This document shows, one piece after another, positions 33,924 to 45,140 of a stretch of 64,000 bases of DNA; position 1 is the stretch's first letter; each line of letters begins with the position of its first letter. Under the pieces are notes generated by a model. It was not told the DNA's origin, ran no database searches, and saw nothing but the letters and a program-made list of their open reading frames with translations. The translations under genes were made by a program, and so were the position numbers. This DNA is from Lucinisca nassula (taxonomy: Eukaryota; Mollusca; Bivalvia; Lucinida; Lucinidae), in NCBI GenBank assembly GCA_963580285.1, contig OY757026.1, positions 60,885,396-60,949,395 of the forward strand, given 5' to 3'.

Positions 33924-34876
33924 TTGCCATCTCCTCTGATGGCTATTTTTATCATTTGTTTAAAAAAGGACCAATTACCTTGGATTCGTATCACAACTAT
34001 ATGCGCTACAATAATGTATCACAAATTTTTTCTTACCTTGTTGAAAAGAAAGATTTAGCAATTTTTATTTTCCATTCTGTTGGTCATACTTAACAAAAAT
34101 TCATGTTAACCCGAATCGAACAAGGTATCAACATTCAATGATACATTTATCAAGACTTCAAAGAACGTTTGTGCCATATATAATGCAACTTGGACTCTAA
34201 TTTAAGAAACTGAATCACTTTGGAGACAACCACCCACACAGAATTTCATATTTTCAGGAAAGCTAAAACTATCTGCTGTCCAATAAAACTGATTTAAATA
34301 AGATTGGCTCAATTTACCATACAGCAGGCCCTTGCTCAATTTACCAGTTAAGTTTCATAAATATTACTCTTGGTGTGTTTTTTTTTCATTCATTTGAAAT
34401 ATATGTTTTTCGAAATTTGCAGATTCTACTTTTAGACATAATAGTATATTTAGTATATTTCTCGAAATTTGCATATTCTACGATAAATAGCTATTCATAG
34501 CTAATGTTATATTGTTTACTTAGAATAAATCTGTCTAATGCCTACTCTTCTAGACATACATCAACTACTGATTTGTAAATGACTGACTATGATGCTGAAT
34601 GACTTTGACAAGTTACAAATTTCTAAACATGTTGCTCAATATAATTACCACACCCCCACCTCGCAAACAAAGAACAGAAGGGTGTATATTTTTTTTTACT
34701 TTGTTCGTCCGTTCATCTGTCAGTACTCTAGTTGGCATTATTACTCGACATTTTTGCTTTGCACTGCTGTGAGAAAATGGTTTCCGCTGAAATAATTGAG
34801 GCGTTTCGATGTCATATATAGAATGATATTTGCAATAGCTCGCTTCGGGATGTTACTCAGTACATAATTTGTATCA
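33924..34876. other. Unassigned intron sequence
   Basis: About 950 bp between the outer TIR element and a SINE-B copy. AT-rich, with a local repeat (CGAAATTTGCAGATTCTAC and CGAAATTTGCATATTCTACG near 34413 and 34464). I see no gene, no SINE head and no inverted repeat. Confidence 0.5.
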
Positions 34877-35185
34877 CCGCCCCTGCGCATAGGGGCTTGA
34901 AGAAATATATGGGCTGCACGATGCTTTCACGCAGAGCTGAATCCGGCCCGCACACTAGTACTTGTAAACCACTTAGAGGATCTAAGCCTGTCCAGGAACC
35001 GCGGTGCGAGGCGGACCGTCCATGCTAATAAACCCTATTGGTTTCATTGGGCGACAGGGCTTGAGATGTCATTTCATCTCAATGTCGGGTAAAAGTTCCA
35101 CAAAATTGGAAGCAACGTCTCCAAAATGACCTTTACTGTGTTGACGGGGACGTTAAACCTCAAATCAAACAAACAAAACATAATT
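34877..35185 (+). mobile_element. SINE-B copy
   Basis: Full-length forward copy with intact GACGTTAAACCTCAAATC end and AAACAAACAAAA tail. Confidence 0.8.
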
Positions 35186-35480
35186 TGTATCAGAAATACT
35201 GGTCTTGATTGCTGTTCGACTTTACACTCTATATCTTGTAAAAATAATTTATGTCAAATTCCATCAATTAGAATACTGATTGAATTTTATATATAACATT
35301 TATGTAGCAACTATCTAGGAAGCGCTCATAAATGCCGTTTCTTGTTTCCAAGTTTTCATGAAACTGTATAATTTAAAGGCCAGAGGCTTTGCTTATCATG
35401 AAAATTTAGATAACCTTAGATGAGTGGTCGTATCATATGAAATTTATTGAAATCGCAAGAAGCTCGTTTCAAAAATTTCA

Positions 35481-35750
35481 CATTACGCAAACACGCCTAT
35501 TACCACCTTTACCGCCGAAAAAATGAAAATTTTAAGATGAAAAATTGTGATATTTTTCTTATTTCTGCTCAAAATATAGATCGTGGGCACTCGTTAGAAC
35601 CGCCTCATCGAGGCGGTTCTAACGAGTACCCACAATCTATATTTTAGTGCAGAAATAAGAAAAATAAGGTATACCCCCAGAAACCCCAGTTTTACTATAT
35701 AAAAGTGGGGTTCGAGGGGGTCAAAATTATATAGGCGTGTTTTCGTGATG
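35481..35750. mobile_element. M1a foldback MITE, 78 bp 5' of exon 7
   Basis: Ends CATTACGCAAACACGCCTAT and GGCGTGTTTTCGTGATG. Perfect central hairpin TTAGAACCGCCTCATCGAGG to about 35625. Almost the reverse complement of the 4511-4791 copy. It is preceded by an R4-like arm at 35395-35475. Confidence 0.78.
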
Positions 35751-35828
35751 ATATGAAAAGACGACTCATGTAAGAACCTTACTTGTGCCTTAAGTGGGTG
35801 CGTTATCCTAATGCATTTCCATGTTTAG

Positions 35829-36060
35829 ATCATATGCGGTATCTCATCGAAATCAAAGCCCGTCAACGGGGACAACACAATCTGCCAAAGTCTTGACACA
35901 ACACTGTTAGCGTATGGGGTCACAAATCAAGAGGAGAGAACTCGCGTGACTGACGAAATTAATAAGAAATCAGAAGCTTTGTTAGAAGCCATAGTAAAGT
36001 ATGAGGAGTCACTGACTACGGAGGAGAAAGGAGCGATGTTCGGCCAGACCGACTTGATAG
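35829..36060 (+). CDS. CARNS1: CARNS1-like exon 7
   Basis: Acceptor catgtttag ends at 35828 and donor gtaagt starts at 36061. Phase 0 in, phase 1 out. The exon has no in-frame ATG near its 5' end and is easy to miss. Residues 391-467 start IICGISSKSKPVNGDNTICQ, then SLDTTLLAYG, matching CARNS1 KVVCGVGRGDRPL...NSLPRTLE. A helical charged segment (EERTRVTDEINKKSEALLEA) follows, and the exon ends EEKGAMFGQTDLIG, equivalent to HTDFLG before the metal-binding strands. The preceding intron (8.5 kb) is the most heavily nested part of the window. Confidence 0.92.
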
Positions 36061-37835
36061 GTAAGTTCTTTTTCAGAGAGAAGAGAAAAACTAAGTGATA
36101 TAAAAGAATTCATTCAAGAAATTGATGTACATTGTGTATATTATTACGTTCATTGAAGAATGAATAACATGTCCGTCAATTAAACTGTGTTTGTGACCAT
36201 ACTTCTATGAACGTTAAATAAGATACCTTTATTACTTATACATGTATTTACGTTATTTTCCACACCTATTATTTGACAAAAATGAGGATTTCAGGGCTTA
36301 AATTATAACAAGAAAACAACTGCGCGCAGTTTTTCTATCAACGGCGGAAGAGTGCCATTTACGCCACAATGTCAAGAACCATTGTTACCTCGTCTGTTTT
36401 TTTAGCTCACCTGTCACGTAGTGACGAGGTGAGCTTTTGGGATCACTTTTTGTCCGTCGTGCGAGCGTGCGTGCGTTCGCGTGCGTGCGTCCGTCCATGC
36501 GTGCGTAAAAATTTTCTTCAAACGACATCTCCTCCTAAACCAGTAAATGGATTTTGATATAATTTCACAGGAAAATTCCTTGGATGACCCTCTTTCAAAA
36601 TTGCCTAAATCATTCCGCTCCGGTAAACAAAATGGCCGCCAGAGCTAAAAATAGAAAAACTTTTAAATGACATCTCCTCCTAGGCAAACGGCCCGATTTG
36701 AAAATAATTTCACAGGAATGTCCTTGAGTGACCCTCTTTCAAAATTGCCTAAATCGTTCTGCTCCGTTAAACAAAATGGCCACCAGAGCTAAAAATAGAA
36801 AAAAACATTTTAATGACATCTCCTCCTGGGCAAATGGCTCGATTTGGAAAGAATTTCACAGGAAGTTTCCTAGAGTGACCCTCTGTTAAACAAAATGGCC
36901 GTCAGAGCTAAAAATAGAAAAACCTTTAAATGACATCTCCTCTTAGGCAAATGGCCCGATTTGAAAATAATTTTACAGAAATGTTCCTTGAGTGACCCTC
37001 TTTCAAAGTTGCCTAAATCGTTCTGCTCCGTTAAACAAAATGGCCGCCAGAGCTAAAAATAAAAAAAAAAACTTTTTTAATGACATCTCCTCCTAGGCAA
37101 ATGGCTCGATTTGAAAAGAGTTTCACAGGAATGTTCCAAGAGTGACCCTCTTTCAAAATTGCCTAAATCGTTCTGTTCCGTTAAACAAAATGGCCGCCCG
37201 AGCTAAAAATAGAAAAAACCTTTAAATGGCATCTCCTCCTAGGCAAATGGCCCGATTTGAAAATAATTTCACAGGAATGTTCCTTGAGTGACCCTCTTTC
37301 AAAATTGCCTAAATCGTTCTGCTCCGTTAAAAAATGGCCACCAGAGCTTAAAATAGAAAAACCTTTCACTGACATCTTCTCCTAGGCAAATGGCCCGATT
37401 TGAAAATAATTTCACAGGAATGTTCCTTGAGTGACATTCTTTCAAAATTGCCTAAATCGTTCCGCTCCGTTAAATAAAATGGCCGCCAGAGCTAAAAATA
37501 GAAAAACCTTTAACTGATATCTCCTCATAGGCAAATTGCCCTATTTGAAAATAATTTCACAGGAATTTTTCTTGAGTGACCTTCTTTCAAAATTGTTTAA
37601 ATCTTCCTGCTCGGTTAAACAAAATGGCCGCCAGAGCTAAAAATAGAAAAACATTTAAATGACATCTCCTCCCAGGCAAATGGCCCGATTTGAAAATAAT
37701 ATCACAGGAATGTTCCTTGAGTGACCCTCTTTCAAAATTGCCAAAATCGTTCTGCTCCATTAAACAAAATGGCCACCAGAGCTATAAATAGAAAAAACCT
37801 TTAAATAACATCTCCTCCTAGGCAAACCGGCCCCG

Positions 37836-38170
37836 ATAGCTCTTTGGTAGAGTGTCCACTCCAGGGAACGGTAGGTCACGGGTTCGATCCCGGGCCACGA
37901 CATACCAAAGTCGTTAAAAATGGTTCTAGCTTCTCCTCGCTTGGCACTCTGATTTACAGGGTAGAGCTAGGACTGGTCGACCCAGTGTCAGGATAATGTG
38001 ACTGGGTGTGGTATCATGTAATGTGTCTGGGACATGATACTTCAGTGAGGCAGCACAATAAAAGTGAGCACTGAGCACCCTGTCGCAACCAGACACCGTC
38101 GTGATATGACTGAAAAATTGTTGAAAGCGACGTTAAACCCGAATTCACAAACACACACACACGCACACAC
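37836..38170 (+). mobile_element. tRNA-derived SINE (family tB) in the H4 satellite
   Basis: tRNA-like head at 37840-37905 with A box TAGCTCTTTGGTAGAGTG and B box GGGTTCGATCCCGGGCC. The body ends AAGCGACGTTAAACCCGAAT and a CACACACA tail at 38147-38170. Satellite text (CTCCTAGGCAAA / CTCCTAGACAAA) is on both sides. The 3' GACGTTAAACC is shared with SINE-B, suggesting a common LINE partner. Confidence 0.8.
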
Positions 38171-38523
38171 TCCTCCTAGACAAATGACCCGATTTGAAAA
38201 GAATTTCACAGGAATGTTCCTAGAGTGACCCTCTTTCAAAACTGCCTAAATCATTCTGCTCCGTCAAACAAAATGGCCGCCAGAGCTAAAATAGAAAAAC
38301 CTTTAAATGACATCTCCTCCTAGGCAAATGACCCAATTTGAAAATAATTTCACAGGAATGTTCCTTGAGTGACCCTCTTTCAAAATTGCCTAAATCGTTA
38401 CGCTCCGTTAAATAAAATGGCCACCAGAGCTAAAAATAGAAAAACCTTTAAATTACTTCTCCTCCAAGGCAAATGGCCCAATTTGAAAAGAATTTCACAA
38501 GAATGTTCCTTGAGTGACCCTCT

Positions 38524-39538
38524 TCTCTTACTTAAGAGCTACCTTTCGGACAGAAAACAGCAGGTCAAACTAAATGGTATTGTAAGTGACTGGGCAAAAA
38601 TAAAGAAAGGAGTCCCACAAGGATCAATTTTAGGCCCTTTACTGTTTAATGTTTTCATTAACGACATTTTTTACTTTCTTGAACATGGAATTTTATACAA
38701 CTACGCAGATGATAATACTATATCTTTCAGCTGTCCAGATTTTGATAGACTTACTGAAGTGCTTCAATCAGAAAGTTTAGTCCTATTAAACTGGTTCCAC
38801 GAAAACCATATGCACGCAAACCCCGAAAAATTCCAAGCTATTGCGGTTGGCAAGAAGTCTTTTGACAAACATTTGACCCTCAAAATTGCAAATACGGAAA
38901 TCCAATGTGAAGAAGTAGTCAAACTATTGGGGGTTGACATCGACTATCAATTAAATTTCGACCAACATATTAGTAATTTGTGTAGGAAGGCAGGTCAGCA
39001 GTTGAACGTCTTGAAGAGGCTCAGTCCATTTCTATCTAAATTAAACAAACTTACAATTTTTCATACTTTCATTCTTTCGAATTTTAATTATTGTCCGCTT
39101 GCCTGGCACTTCTGTACAGAAAGCAACTCCAAGAAGCTTGAAAAAATTCAAGAACGTGCACTCCGCTTCGTCTATGATGACTTTGATTCCTCTTCTGAAG
39201 AACTTTTAGATAAAGCCAATATACCTTCTCTTCATGTTAGACGGCTAAGGACCATGGCTATTGAGACTTTTAAAATTCTGAATAATATGTCACCACCCGT
39301 TTTATCAAATTTGGTCAGATTAAGAGAAAACTCAGTTTATAATTTTAGATATACCAATATTTTACAGGTGCCTAGAGTCCGAACATCCACATACGGTAAG
39401 AAGAGTTTTGCATATGCAGCGGCAGTCTTATGGAATAGCTTTCCAGATGAATTCAGAAAAACAAATAATTTCAATCAGTTCAAGTCATTGATTTCAAACT
39501 GGAACGGCAGCGATTGCAGATGTAATCTCTGTCGGTAG
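38524..39538 (+). pseudogene. LINE B reverse transcriptase, C-terminal part
   Basis: Open to the TAG at 39536. RT motifs are GVPQGSILGPLLFNVFINDI, then YADDNTISF with the catalytic YADD, HMHANPEKFQAI and LLGVDIDYQLNFDQHI. The thumb and C-terminal region end in a cysteine cluster CRCNLCR. The reading frame extends upstream to an ATG at 38369, but those ~50 codons are host satellite, so they are not part of the enzyme. The palm N-terminus and the endonuclease are missing, so the copy is inactive. Confidence 0.85.
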
Positions 39539-40310
39539 CTGTTCTGTAGGACTGAAGCATGGCATATGCTTTTTCAGTGTTATATTTAAATGTTGCTGTT
39601 TTAATTTTGTGCTTCAGTTTGTGCTTATTTCTGTTTAATTCCCATTTTAATCAAATTGTTGTTCCTTTTCAAATTTATTTCAAAGCATATTTTTATACCA
39701 TAAATAGTGCAATGCAGGATTCGCTAGTGGGGCTCACCTCTTTTAGCTAGCTGGTTCGAGGTGAGCCTTACGCTGGTGAATCAGGCTGTGTCATCACATT
39801 TTAGCTCCTGGGTATCTTTTTCTTTGATTCATGATGAAATTCCTATAAAGTTCTGTGATAATAACTCAGTATTTTTTATCAAAGTCTTTTATTCTGCATA
39901 CTCAATATCTAATTTATTATTTGATCTTAACATAATAATTCCTTTAAATAAATTTATTATTTCTCTAGTCTGTTTTTCGATTTTTACTTAATGATTGCTT
40001 AATAACTTTTTAAGTCAATTTGCTTTTTGATTGCAATTTTTAAAATTAAATAACCTTTAATATTAACTTGAGATAGTGTTATATCATATTCATACTGTTC
40101 AGTTTTATATGTACATGTAGGCCTATATGTAATGTTAATATTCCTGTTTTGCTTTGTAGGATTTACAATCTGTGTTTGTAAATGTAATATGCACGTATGT
40201 ATGTATTTCTCCTTTATAGACGGTCAAAAGCTCATTGAGCTTATGTTATCTGTTGTATATTTGTCATGCCGTCTTTAAATAAAATTTCTTATCTTATCTT
40301 ATCTTATCTT
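38524..40310 (+). mobile_element. LINE B: 5'-truncated non-LTR retrotransposon with TTATC tail
   Basis: Inserted in the 145-bp satellite of a Helentron-like element; satellite sequence stops at GACCCTCTT (about 38523) and resumes at CAAAATTGCC (40311). It carries the C-terminal part of a reverse transcriptase, an AT-rich UTR of about 750 bp, and a tail of four or five TTATC units at 40286-40310. Tail and protein differ from LINE A, so this is a separate family. Confidence 0.85.
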
Positions 40311-42101
40311 CAAAATTGCCTAAATCGTTACACTCCGTTAAATAAAATGGCCGCAAGAGCTAAAAATAGAAAACCCTTTAAATGACATCACCTCCTAGGC
40401 AAATGGCCCGATTTGAAAAGACTTTCACAGGAATGTTCCTTGAGTGTCCCTCACTCAAAATTGCCAAAAACGTTCTGCTCCGTTAAACAAAATGGCCACC
40501 AGAGCTAAAAATAGAAAAACATTTAAATGACATCTCCTCCTAGGCAAATGGCCTGATTTGAAAATAATTTCACAGGAATGTTCCTTCAGTGACCCGCTTT
40601 CAAAATTGCCTAAATGGTTCCGCTTAGTTAAACAAAATGGCCACCTTAGCTAAAAATAGAAAAACCTTTAAATGACATCTCCCTTCCTAGGCAAATTGCC
40701 CTATTTGAAAATAATTTCACAGGAATTTTCCTTGAGTAATCCTCTTTCAAAATTGCCTAAATCGTTCCACTCCGTTAAACAAAATGGCCGCCAGAGCTAA
40801 AAAAAATAGAAAAACCTTTAAATGGCATTTCCTCCTAGACAAATGGCCCGATTTGAAAATAATTTCCCAGGAATGTTCCTTGAGTGACCCTATTTCAAAA
40901 TTGCCGTAACTGTTCCGCTCTGTTAAACAAAATGGACATCAGAGCTAAAACTAGAAAATCTTCAAATTCCACTACAATGAAAAATAGCCTCCAAAGATAA
41001 AAGTCTTTGGTCCACATCTCCTTAAAGCAGTGAATCCTTCATTTCCATAAGCTTGAAACATCTTGGATTCAGGTGAGCGATTCAGGGCCATCATGGCCCT
41101 CTTGTTTTCGAAGAAAACCTTTCGAGCTATCGTCATCACTCCAGCGGTTGCGTTGGCGTCGTAGTTGTAGTTGTTCCAAAAAAACTTAACCTTGGCTATA
41201 ATTTCAAAAGTATTAGACCTAGCCTCATGAAACTTTATACACATACTCACCATGACAACACCTACATTCTGACCAAGAGCATAAACTATATTGTTGATTT
41301 TGACTGAATTAACTCCCCTCTTCCGATTTTTTTCTGAAACACATTTTTACTCCCATTCTAATACTATTTGTATTAGAGCCTTCAAACTTCACATGGATAT
41401 TGGTGGGGACAAGACCTTTTCAGTAATACAAACCTTTTTGACTAGTGACCTTGACCTTTGAACTTTGACCTATTTTACAAAAATCTAACCAAAAACCCTA
41501 ACATTGACCATATTTCCAAATATATTTGGCCTACCTATATGATTTATCATACACATACTCACCATGACAAGAGCTACATTCTGACAAAGGGCCATGACTA
41601 TATTGTTGATTATGGCTGAATGATCTCCCCTTTTCCGATTTTTTTTACAATTCCAATACTATTTATAACAGAGCCTTCAAACTCCATATGGATGTTCCTT
41701 GGGACAAGACCTTTTACTGATACCTACCTTTTGAACTTCGACCTGATTTTTATACACATTTTACTCCCATCCCAATACTATTTGTATTAGAGGCTTCAAA
41801 CTTAACATGGATGTTGGTGGGGACAAGACCTTTTCAGTGATTCCAACCTTTTTGACCTGTGACCTTGACCTTTGAACGTTGACCTGTTTAACAAAAATGT
41901 AACCAAAATATTTGTCCTACCTTCATGAAACTGCATACACATACTCACTATGACAAGAGCTACATTCTGAAAAGGGCCATAACTATATTTTGATTATGGC
42001 TGAATCATCTCCTCTTTCCATTTTTCTTCTGAAACAACTTTTCACTACAATTTTTTACACAAAAACACAGACGAGCATGGCGCCGCTTACGGTGCTCTTG
42101 T

Positions 42102-43059
42102 TTATTTTTGCCGTCACTTGATTATCATAACAACATTGCGTCCGTGCAGTTAACATAAGAGATTTTGGAAAATGTAAACATCAACAACACAGATTCTAGA
42201 AACACATAAGAAACTGCAAAGAAACGTTTTTTACTAAGACGACAAGCTAAAACTTTCTTTATGTAAGGTGGGTTTGGGATGAAGTTGGTAACGAAATACC
42301 AAGCCTCGTCTTCATTACCAGAGCAGTCATACATAAGAACAAGAAATGGGCCTACATGTATCAATAAGAATAGCAAGAACAGGACATGCGACATTAGGTA
42401 TATTCACCATATTTGCATTATTTGCTGGCTCCCAGCTTGCACATTGTCAATATTGGAACAAAACAGGTAACCAGGCCCCCCTGACATTTTAAGGTCAGGG
42501 GGTCTGGTTACCTGTTTTTCCAACACTGATAACCTTCAGGCTAGGAACCAGCAGATAATGCAAATAAGGTGAATATTCCATTTGGATCATTGAGTCCATT
42601 TTGGGTCGATTGTTTATCAGTCAACCTAGAGTAACTTATTACTCCAGAAGTTTCCCACCTGCTATTGTCCACGTGACTATCGCCGTGTATGCCTAAATGC
42701 AGGTAACGGTTATTTATAGCCAAAGCATTCTTGCTGTTGTGACGTCCGCACTGCTGTGTAATGAGGGTTACCTGCAAATCCAAAACGCGGACTGGGCTCA
42801 TGTGCTAGGACATTGGCAAACAGTGTAGACCCAGATCAGTCACCGCAAAACGCGGTGCTTCCTCGTTGTCTGCGGTGTTTTAAGGTTTGAAGCCCATATC
42901 ACGATTATTTTCCTAGCCTACATCCAGAGACAATCGACCGATCAGTACTGTCAGAGCCTTGATCATTGTTTTGCTCAGGTACCGCTAGAGGGCGTAAGCA
43001 GTCTTCGAATCTACTGTATTGCATACCGAGATAGCCATCATGTTAACAAAATGAATACC
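42102..43059. other. Intron stretch with a foldback element at 42400-42577
   Basis: 42400-42577 has outer arms ATATTCACC.ATATTTGCATTA / TAATGCAAATAAGGTGAATA. The perfect core hairpin is AAACAGGTAACCAGGCCCCC against its inverse at 42461-42516. 42805-42880 carries the GGCAAACAGTGTAGACCCAG dispersed motif. Elsewhere nothing is recognised, including the ~90-codon - strand readings at 42125-42394 and 42541-42801, which resemble no family. Confidence 0.5.
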
Positions 43060-44045
43060 ATTCTACAGCCACTTTATATGGAGAAAATTAGGGTTTACAG
43101 GGTTATACATTATTTTGTTTTTTTCACCTCCAAGACATAGATTGTGGGTACTAGTTAGAGTGAGTGAGTGTTTGAGTTTTATTTCCCACCAACAGTTAAG
43201 GTCATGCGGAGACGGGACCCCTGTTTAAATACTCATCCGAAAGTTTGGAGAAGCCCGGGATCGATCCTGTAACCCCTGGTTTACAAGGCGAGTAGCGTAA
43301 CCACTACACCAGTGGGGGGGGGGGGGGCTTCAATGGTACTAGTTAGAACGCCCTCCAGTGGTTGGAGCAAAACTAAGGAAAATATCACAAAAAATATTTA
43401 AAAAAAAAATTTTTTTGAGAATGAAAGAGTGCAAAATGTCACACGGATGTATTACCGTAATGATTGATTTATTTCCGTTTATATATAAGAAATAGATTAG
43501 CTCCAAGCTTTGATTTGTTGAACATTAAATCACAGCTTGGTAAGCAACAAACAAATTAAGAAACATATATCACAACATGCAACAATAGGAAAAAACGTAT
43601 TAGATCACAGCCTGATTACTGTCGGACACGTCGTCATGTAACATCGCTTTTCATTGGATGGTGTTGGGTTTTACGCAAAAGATCGCGCTTGTCAATTTGC
43701 GCAAATATAACAATTTTAACAAAACAAATCAATAATTACATTTTTCTTTGTTTATTTTTTGTTTGTTTGTTTGTTTTGAATTTATCGGTCCTGCCAACAA
43801 TATACTTATACGTAAGTGGTTAACCAGTACAGTGCGAAACTGCCAACTACGTTCTTGAATCAGCGGAAGGGGGGAAACGAACGTTGAAACCATTTCATGT
43901 CTGATCCACCCCTGATTAACGCTCGGCTCGAAATAAGTGAAATAATCTTGAAAGGGTCATAAAAAGATTCTGTGACAGTTCTAAAGAGTCTAAAGAGTAC
44001 TAATCCTTACTTCCGCCTCTCAAAGTTGCTTTATCAAGGAAGCTC
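43060..44045. mobile_element. M1b MITE split by a tC SINE, then unassigned DNA
   Basis: M1b arms at 43060-43151 and 43321-43460 flank a reverse tC SINE (43152-43310) that ends in a run of 13 G. 43745-43895 is a fragment of the tA tRNA-SINE in reverse (TCAGCGGAAGGGGGGAAACG). The rest is unassigned. Confidence 0.6.
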
Positions 44046-44293
44046 ATTATATGAGCCCCGCCAAGCGAATTTGTGTCTTCGAGCATTCCGTCATGACAAA
44101 TTTTAACTGCGCATGCCCAGCCAATCAGAGGGGCCAGGGATATGGCTTTCTGTCTGAAGGTTCCTCTTGTTTCACTGCTTGTATGAGCGAGCAGCGAAGG
44201 TTCTGGCGAGACTGCACGGATGCGCAGGCTCGCCTGAACCTTCGCTGCTCGCATAGGCGATAAGTACCAAAATCGCTTGACGGGGCCCATATG
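44046..44293. mobile_element. M3 MITE copy 2, immediately 5' of exon 8
   Basis: Ends TATATGAGCCCCGCCAAGCG and the inverse ending CGGGGCCCATAT. Same orientation and central hairpin as the copy at 26905. The exon 8 acceptor is about 30 bp downstream, so its branch point must lie in these 30 bp or inside the MITE. Confidence 0.78.
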
Positions 44294-44323
44294 GACTTGT
44301 TCATCTTGATATGTTTAATACAG

Positions 44324-44492
44324 GTATTGATTTCATAATAACACGGATCCAAGATGAGCTGACTCCTGTTGGAATAGAAGTGAACAGTCACGACTGTACG
44401 ATCAATTGTCAAATCTTTGAATCTGTCAACGCTTATATGGGCTATGACCAGGGAGAATCTGTGAGACCCCTCATTCAGACCATGATCAAACG
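44324..44492 (+). CDS. CARNS1: CARNS1-like exon 8 (ATP-grasp Glu/Asn strand)
   Basis: Acceptor tttaatacag ends at 44323, donor gtaaga begins at 44493, phase 1 in and phase 2 out. It encodes residues 468-523 plus two bases, starting GIDFIITRIQDELTPVGIEVN. Glu486 and Asn488 occupy the place of the E-x-N metal-binding pair of ATP-grasp enzymes, while the usual following Arg is absent (N-S-H). CARNS1 has LTPVALELNGG here. It ends with PLIQTMIKR, matching PLVETMLRR. A 245-bp MITE ends only about 30 bp before the exon. Confidence 0.92.
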
Positions 44493-44536
44493 GTAAGACC
44501 GTAGTGTACACCTCCATTCCGAGCAAAACCACATTC

Positions 44537-44760
44537 ATCACGTTAACAAGTCCTTGTAATAAATAACCCTTTAAACCCCACTTTATATAGAGAAAACTGG
44601 GGGTTTACAGTATTATAAACTATTTTTATGGCTCCTCCAAGACATAAACAGTGGGTACAGGTTAGAAGAGACTCAATGAGGCTGTTCTAACGAGTACCCA
44701 CAACCTATGTTTAGAATAAAAATGAGAAAAAATATTTTCTTGCACACCAGACAAGGAAAT
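44537..44760. mobile_element. M1b foldback MITE, 45 bp 3' of exon 8
   Basis: Begins CATCACGTTAACAAGTCCTT. Stem CCCACTTTATATAGAGAAAA/CTGGGGG; centre AGAAGAGACTCAATGAGGCT...TTCTAACGAGTACCCACAAC. Right end degenerate. Confidence 0.65.
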
Positions 44761-44789
44761 CCGTGATTTCACCCTGGGATAGAAATTTA

Positions 44790-45140
44790 TGTTCTAACCC
44801 TGGTGTTCCGACCCAAAATCGAATATAATCGCGTGTTTGATAAATGCACTGGTTGATTACGATCTCGTATGCGCCATCGTTAAGGTTGACGTCACAGCAA
44901 CGTCACTAAACATTCCAGAAGTGTCAACACAATATGGTGGACGTTGGTAACCGAAGTGACTGCAGCATTAAAAATCCGCTTTAAGAAATGGAAGGTATGC
45001 AAGAAAAAGAATCCAATATGGGTGTGAGGGGTGGATAGAAAAATCCGTCCCTCGGGATCACTGTCCGGCATCACTCGGCAAGCCTCGTGATGCCGGACAG
45101 TGTCCCTCGGGACGGATTTTTCGATCCACCCCATGCCATC
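44790..45140. repeat. R6 repeat with hairpin, copy 2 (inverted)
   Basis: Inverse of 24720-25060: ATCGCGTGTTTGATAAATGC, GTTAAGGTTGACGTCACAGC, GCAAGAAAAAGAATCC, then hairpin GAAAAATCCGTCCCTCGGGA with its inverse near 45110. The following 45148-45300 holds GCAGTCAC / GTGACTGCT-type repeats of unknown class, and 45301-45520 holds nothing recognised. Confidence 0.65.

Larger units (their letters stand above)
36404..41105 (+). mobile_element. Helentron-like element H4 with a ~145-bp satellite core
   Basis: 5' AGCTCACCTGTCACGTAGTG with a tight hairpin (CTCACCTGTCACG/CGAGGTGAG). 3' CAGGTGAGC, a hairpin AGGGCCATCATGGCCCT, then CTTGT. The core consists of some 18 units (CTCCTAGGCAAATGGCCCGA...ACAAAATGGCCGCCAGAGCT), spaced about 144-150 bp with one shortened 119-bp unit near 36890. 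It is interrupted by a tRNA-SINE at 37836-38170 and LINE B at 38524-40310. H4 itself is nested in H5. Confidence 0.8.
36384..42101 (+). mobile_element. Helentron-like element H5, split by H4
   Basis: The 5' arm at 36384-36403 (TTACCTCGTCTGTTTT) and the main body 41106-42101 belong together. The right piece opens TTTCGAAGAAAACC, just as H6 continues after AGCTCGGCTG, and its 3' arm CAGACGAGC is the exact complement of CTCGTCTG on the left of H4. The 3' hairpin is CACCG-type (GGCGCCGCTTACGGTGC) followed by TCTTGT. The core has about 2-3 units of ~200-350 bp (ACATACTCACCATGACAAGA, GACCTTTGAACTTTGACC). Confidence 0.7.

Noticed and set aside
37838..37910. Functional tRNA gene in the H4 satellite
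   Set aside because: Good A and B boxes, but the acceptor stem does not pair, and the downstream body with CACA tail identifies a SINE.
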